This document shows positions 63,892-64,000 of a DNA stretch of 64,000 bases, in pieces (the first letter of the stretch is position 1; each line of letters begins with the position of its first letter). A model generated the notes under the pieces. The model was not told the origin of the DNA. It made no database searches and saw only the letters and a list, made by a program, of their open reading frames with translations. The translations under genes and the position numbers were made by a program. The DNA is from Vibrio salinus (GTDB taxonomy: Bacteria > Pseudomonadota > Gammaproteobacteria > Enterobacterales > Vibrionaceae): the NCBI RefSeq assembly GCF_021272385.1, contig NZ_JAJSDZ010000010.1, positions 620,001-684,000 of the forward strand, written 5' to 3'.

Positions 63892-64000
63892 GTGGAATTA
63901 AAAGTGTTGGTCGATAACAATACGATCATTGACCGGTACTATCTGGCCGAACCGGCTGTGTCGTATTTAATTACAGATGGCGACACAAAATTATTGTTTG
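63892..64000 (+). CDS. Metallo-beta-lactamase-fold hydrolase, N-terminal part
   Basis: Partial gene running off the right edge (36 codons). GTG 63892 behind GGAGG starts MELKVLVDNNTIIDRYYLAE, then PAVSYLITDGDTKLLF, typical of the MBL-fold subgroup related to dihydropterin-RFAP synthase. The metal motif lies beyond the window. Confidence 0.7.
   Translation, partial: MELKVLVDNNTIIDRYYLAEPAVSYLITDGDTKLLF

Overview
The window looks like a chromosomal segment of a nitrogen-fixing member of the Vibrionaceae, most likely Vibrio. Reasons: a fruB / fruR(cra) / sbcDC block of Vibrio type, an IntIA-like chromosomal integron integrase, VCR-like attC repeats with typical cassette genes, and moderate GC content. 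I cannot name a species. No rRNA, tRNA or CRISPR array was recognised.

Layout. (1) 1-7.8 kb, core genes: the start of fruB (minus), a fruB-fruR intergenic region with three Cra-type operators, fruR, sbcDC, and a GGDEF-EAL gene broken by one in-frame TGA. (2) 7.8-31.8 kb, nitrogen-fixation island: nifHDK-nifTY plus a small DUF6129-like gene; then about 6.7 kb without nif genes (MscS channel, an mgtE / aspartic protease / AstE-like / rimK operon on the minus strand, a DUF413 gene, a PLP decarboxylase); then nifENX-fdxB and nifUSVWZM-modABC. The three nif blocks each begin with a sigma54 -24/-12 element. Two of them also have a perfect NifA box (TGT-N10-ACA) about 95-115 bp upstream of the predicted start. 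NifHDK is the Mo nitrogenase, NifENX/U/S/V make FeMo-co and Fe-S clusters, NifM and NifZ mature the proteins, and ModABC imports molybdate. nifB, nifF, nifJ, nifQ and nifLA are not in the window.

(3) 31.8-44.9 kb, a degenerate sedentary chromosomal integron: a C-terminally truncated integrase next to modC, a LexA-like box, an attI-like core, then about a dozen cassettes separated by attC or VCR-like repeats. Cargo: acetyltransferases, HNH and HEPN-like proteins that may be phage defence, a frameshifted nucleotidyltransferase, a polysaccharide-lyase lipoprotein, ccdAB, a GFA protein and a DUF1543 protein. One complete IS110/IS1111-type element and two remnants each end at a TCGTTA attC core, so they appear to target attC sites. 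(4) 45-64 kb, ordinary and accessory chromosomal genes: cupin, nitrilase, chemoreceptor, pentapeptide-repeat protein, peptide deformylase, BLUF photoreceptor, HAD phosphatase, a TetR-controlled cyclase/lipocalin/thiolase operon, several more GNATs, and the start of a metallo-beta-lactamase-fold gene. A roughly 281-bp nested palindrome at 57.0-57.3 kb looks like a non-autonomous repeat.

Several genes carry single-base lesions (two -1 shifts in poly-T runs, two in-frame TGA codons). These may be real decay or sequencing errors.
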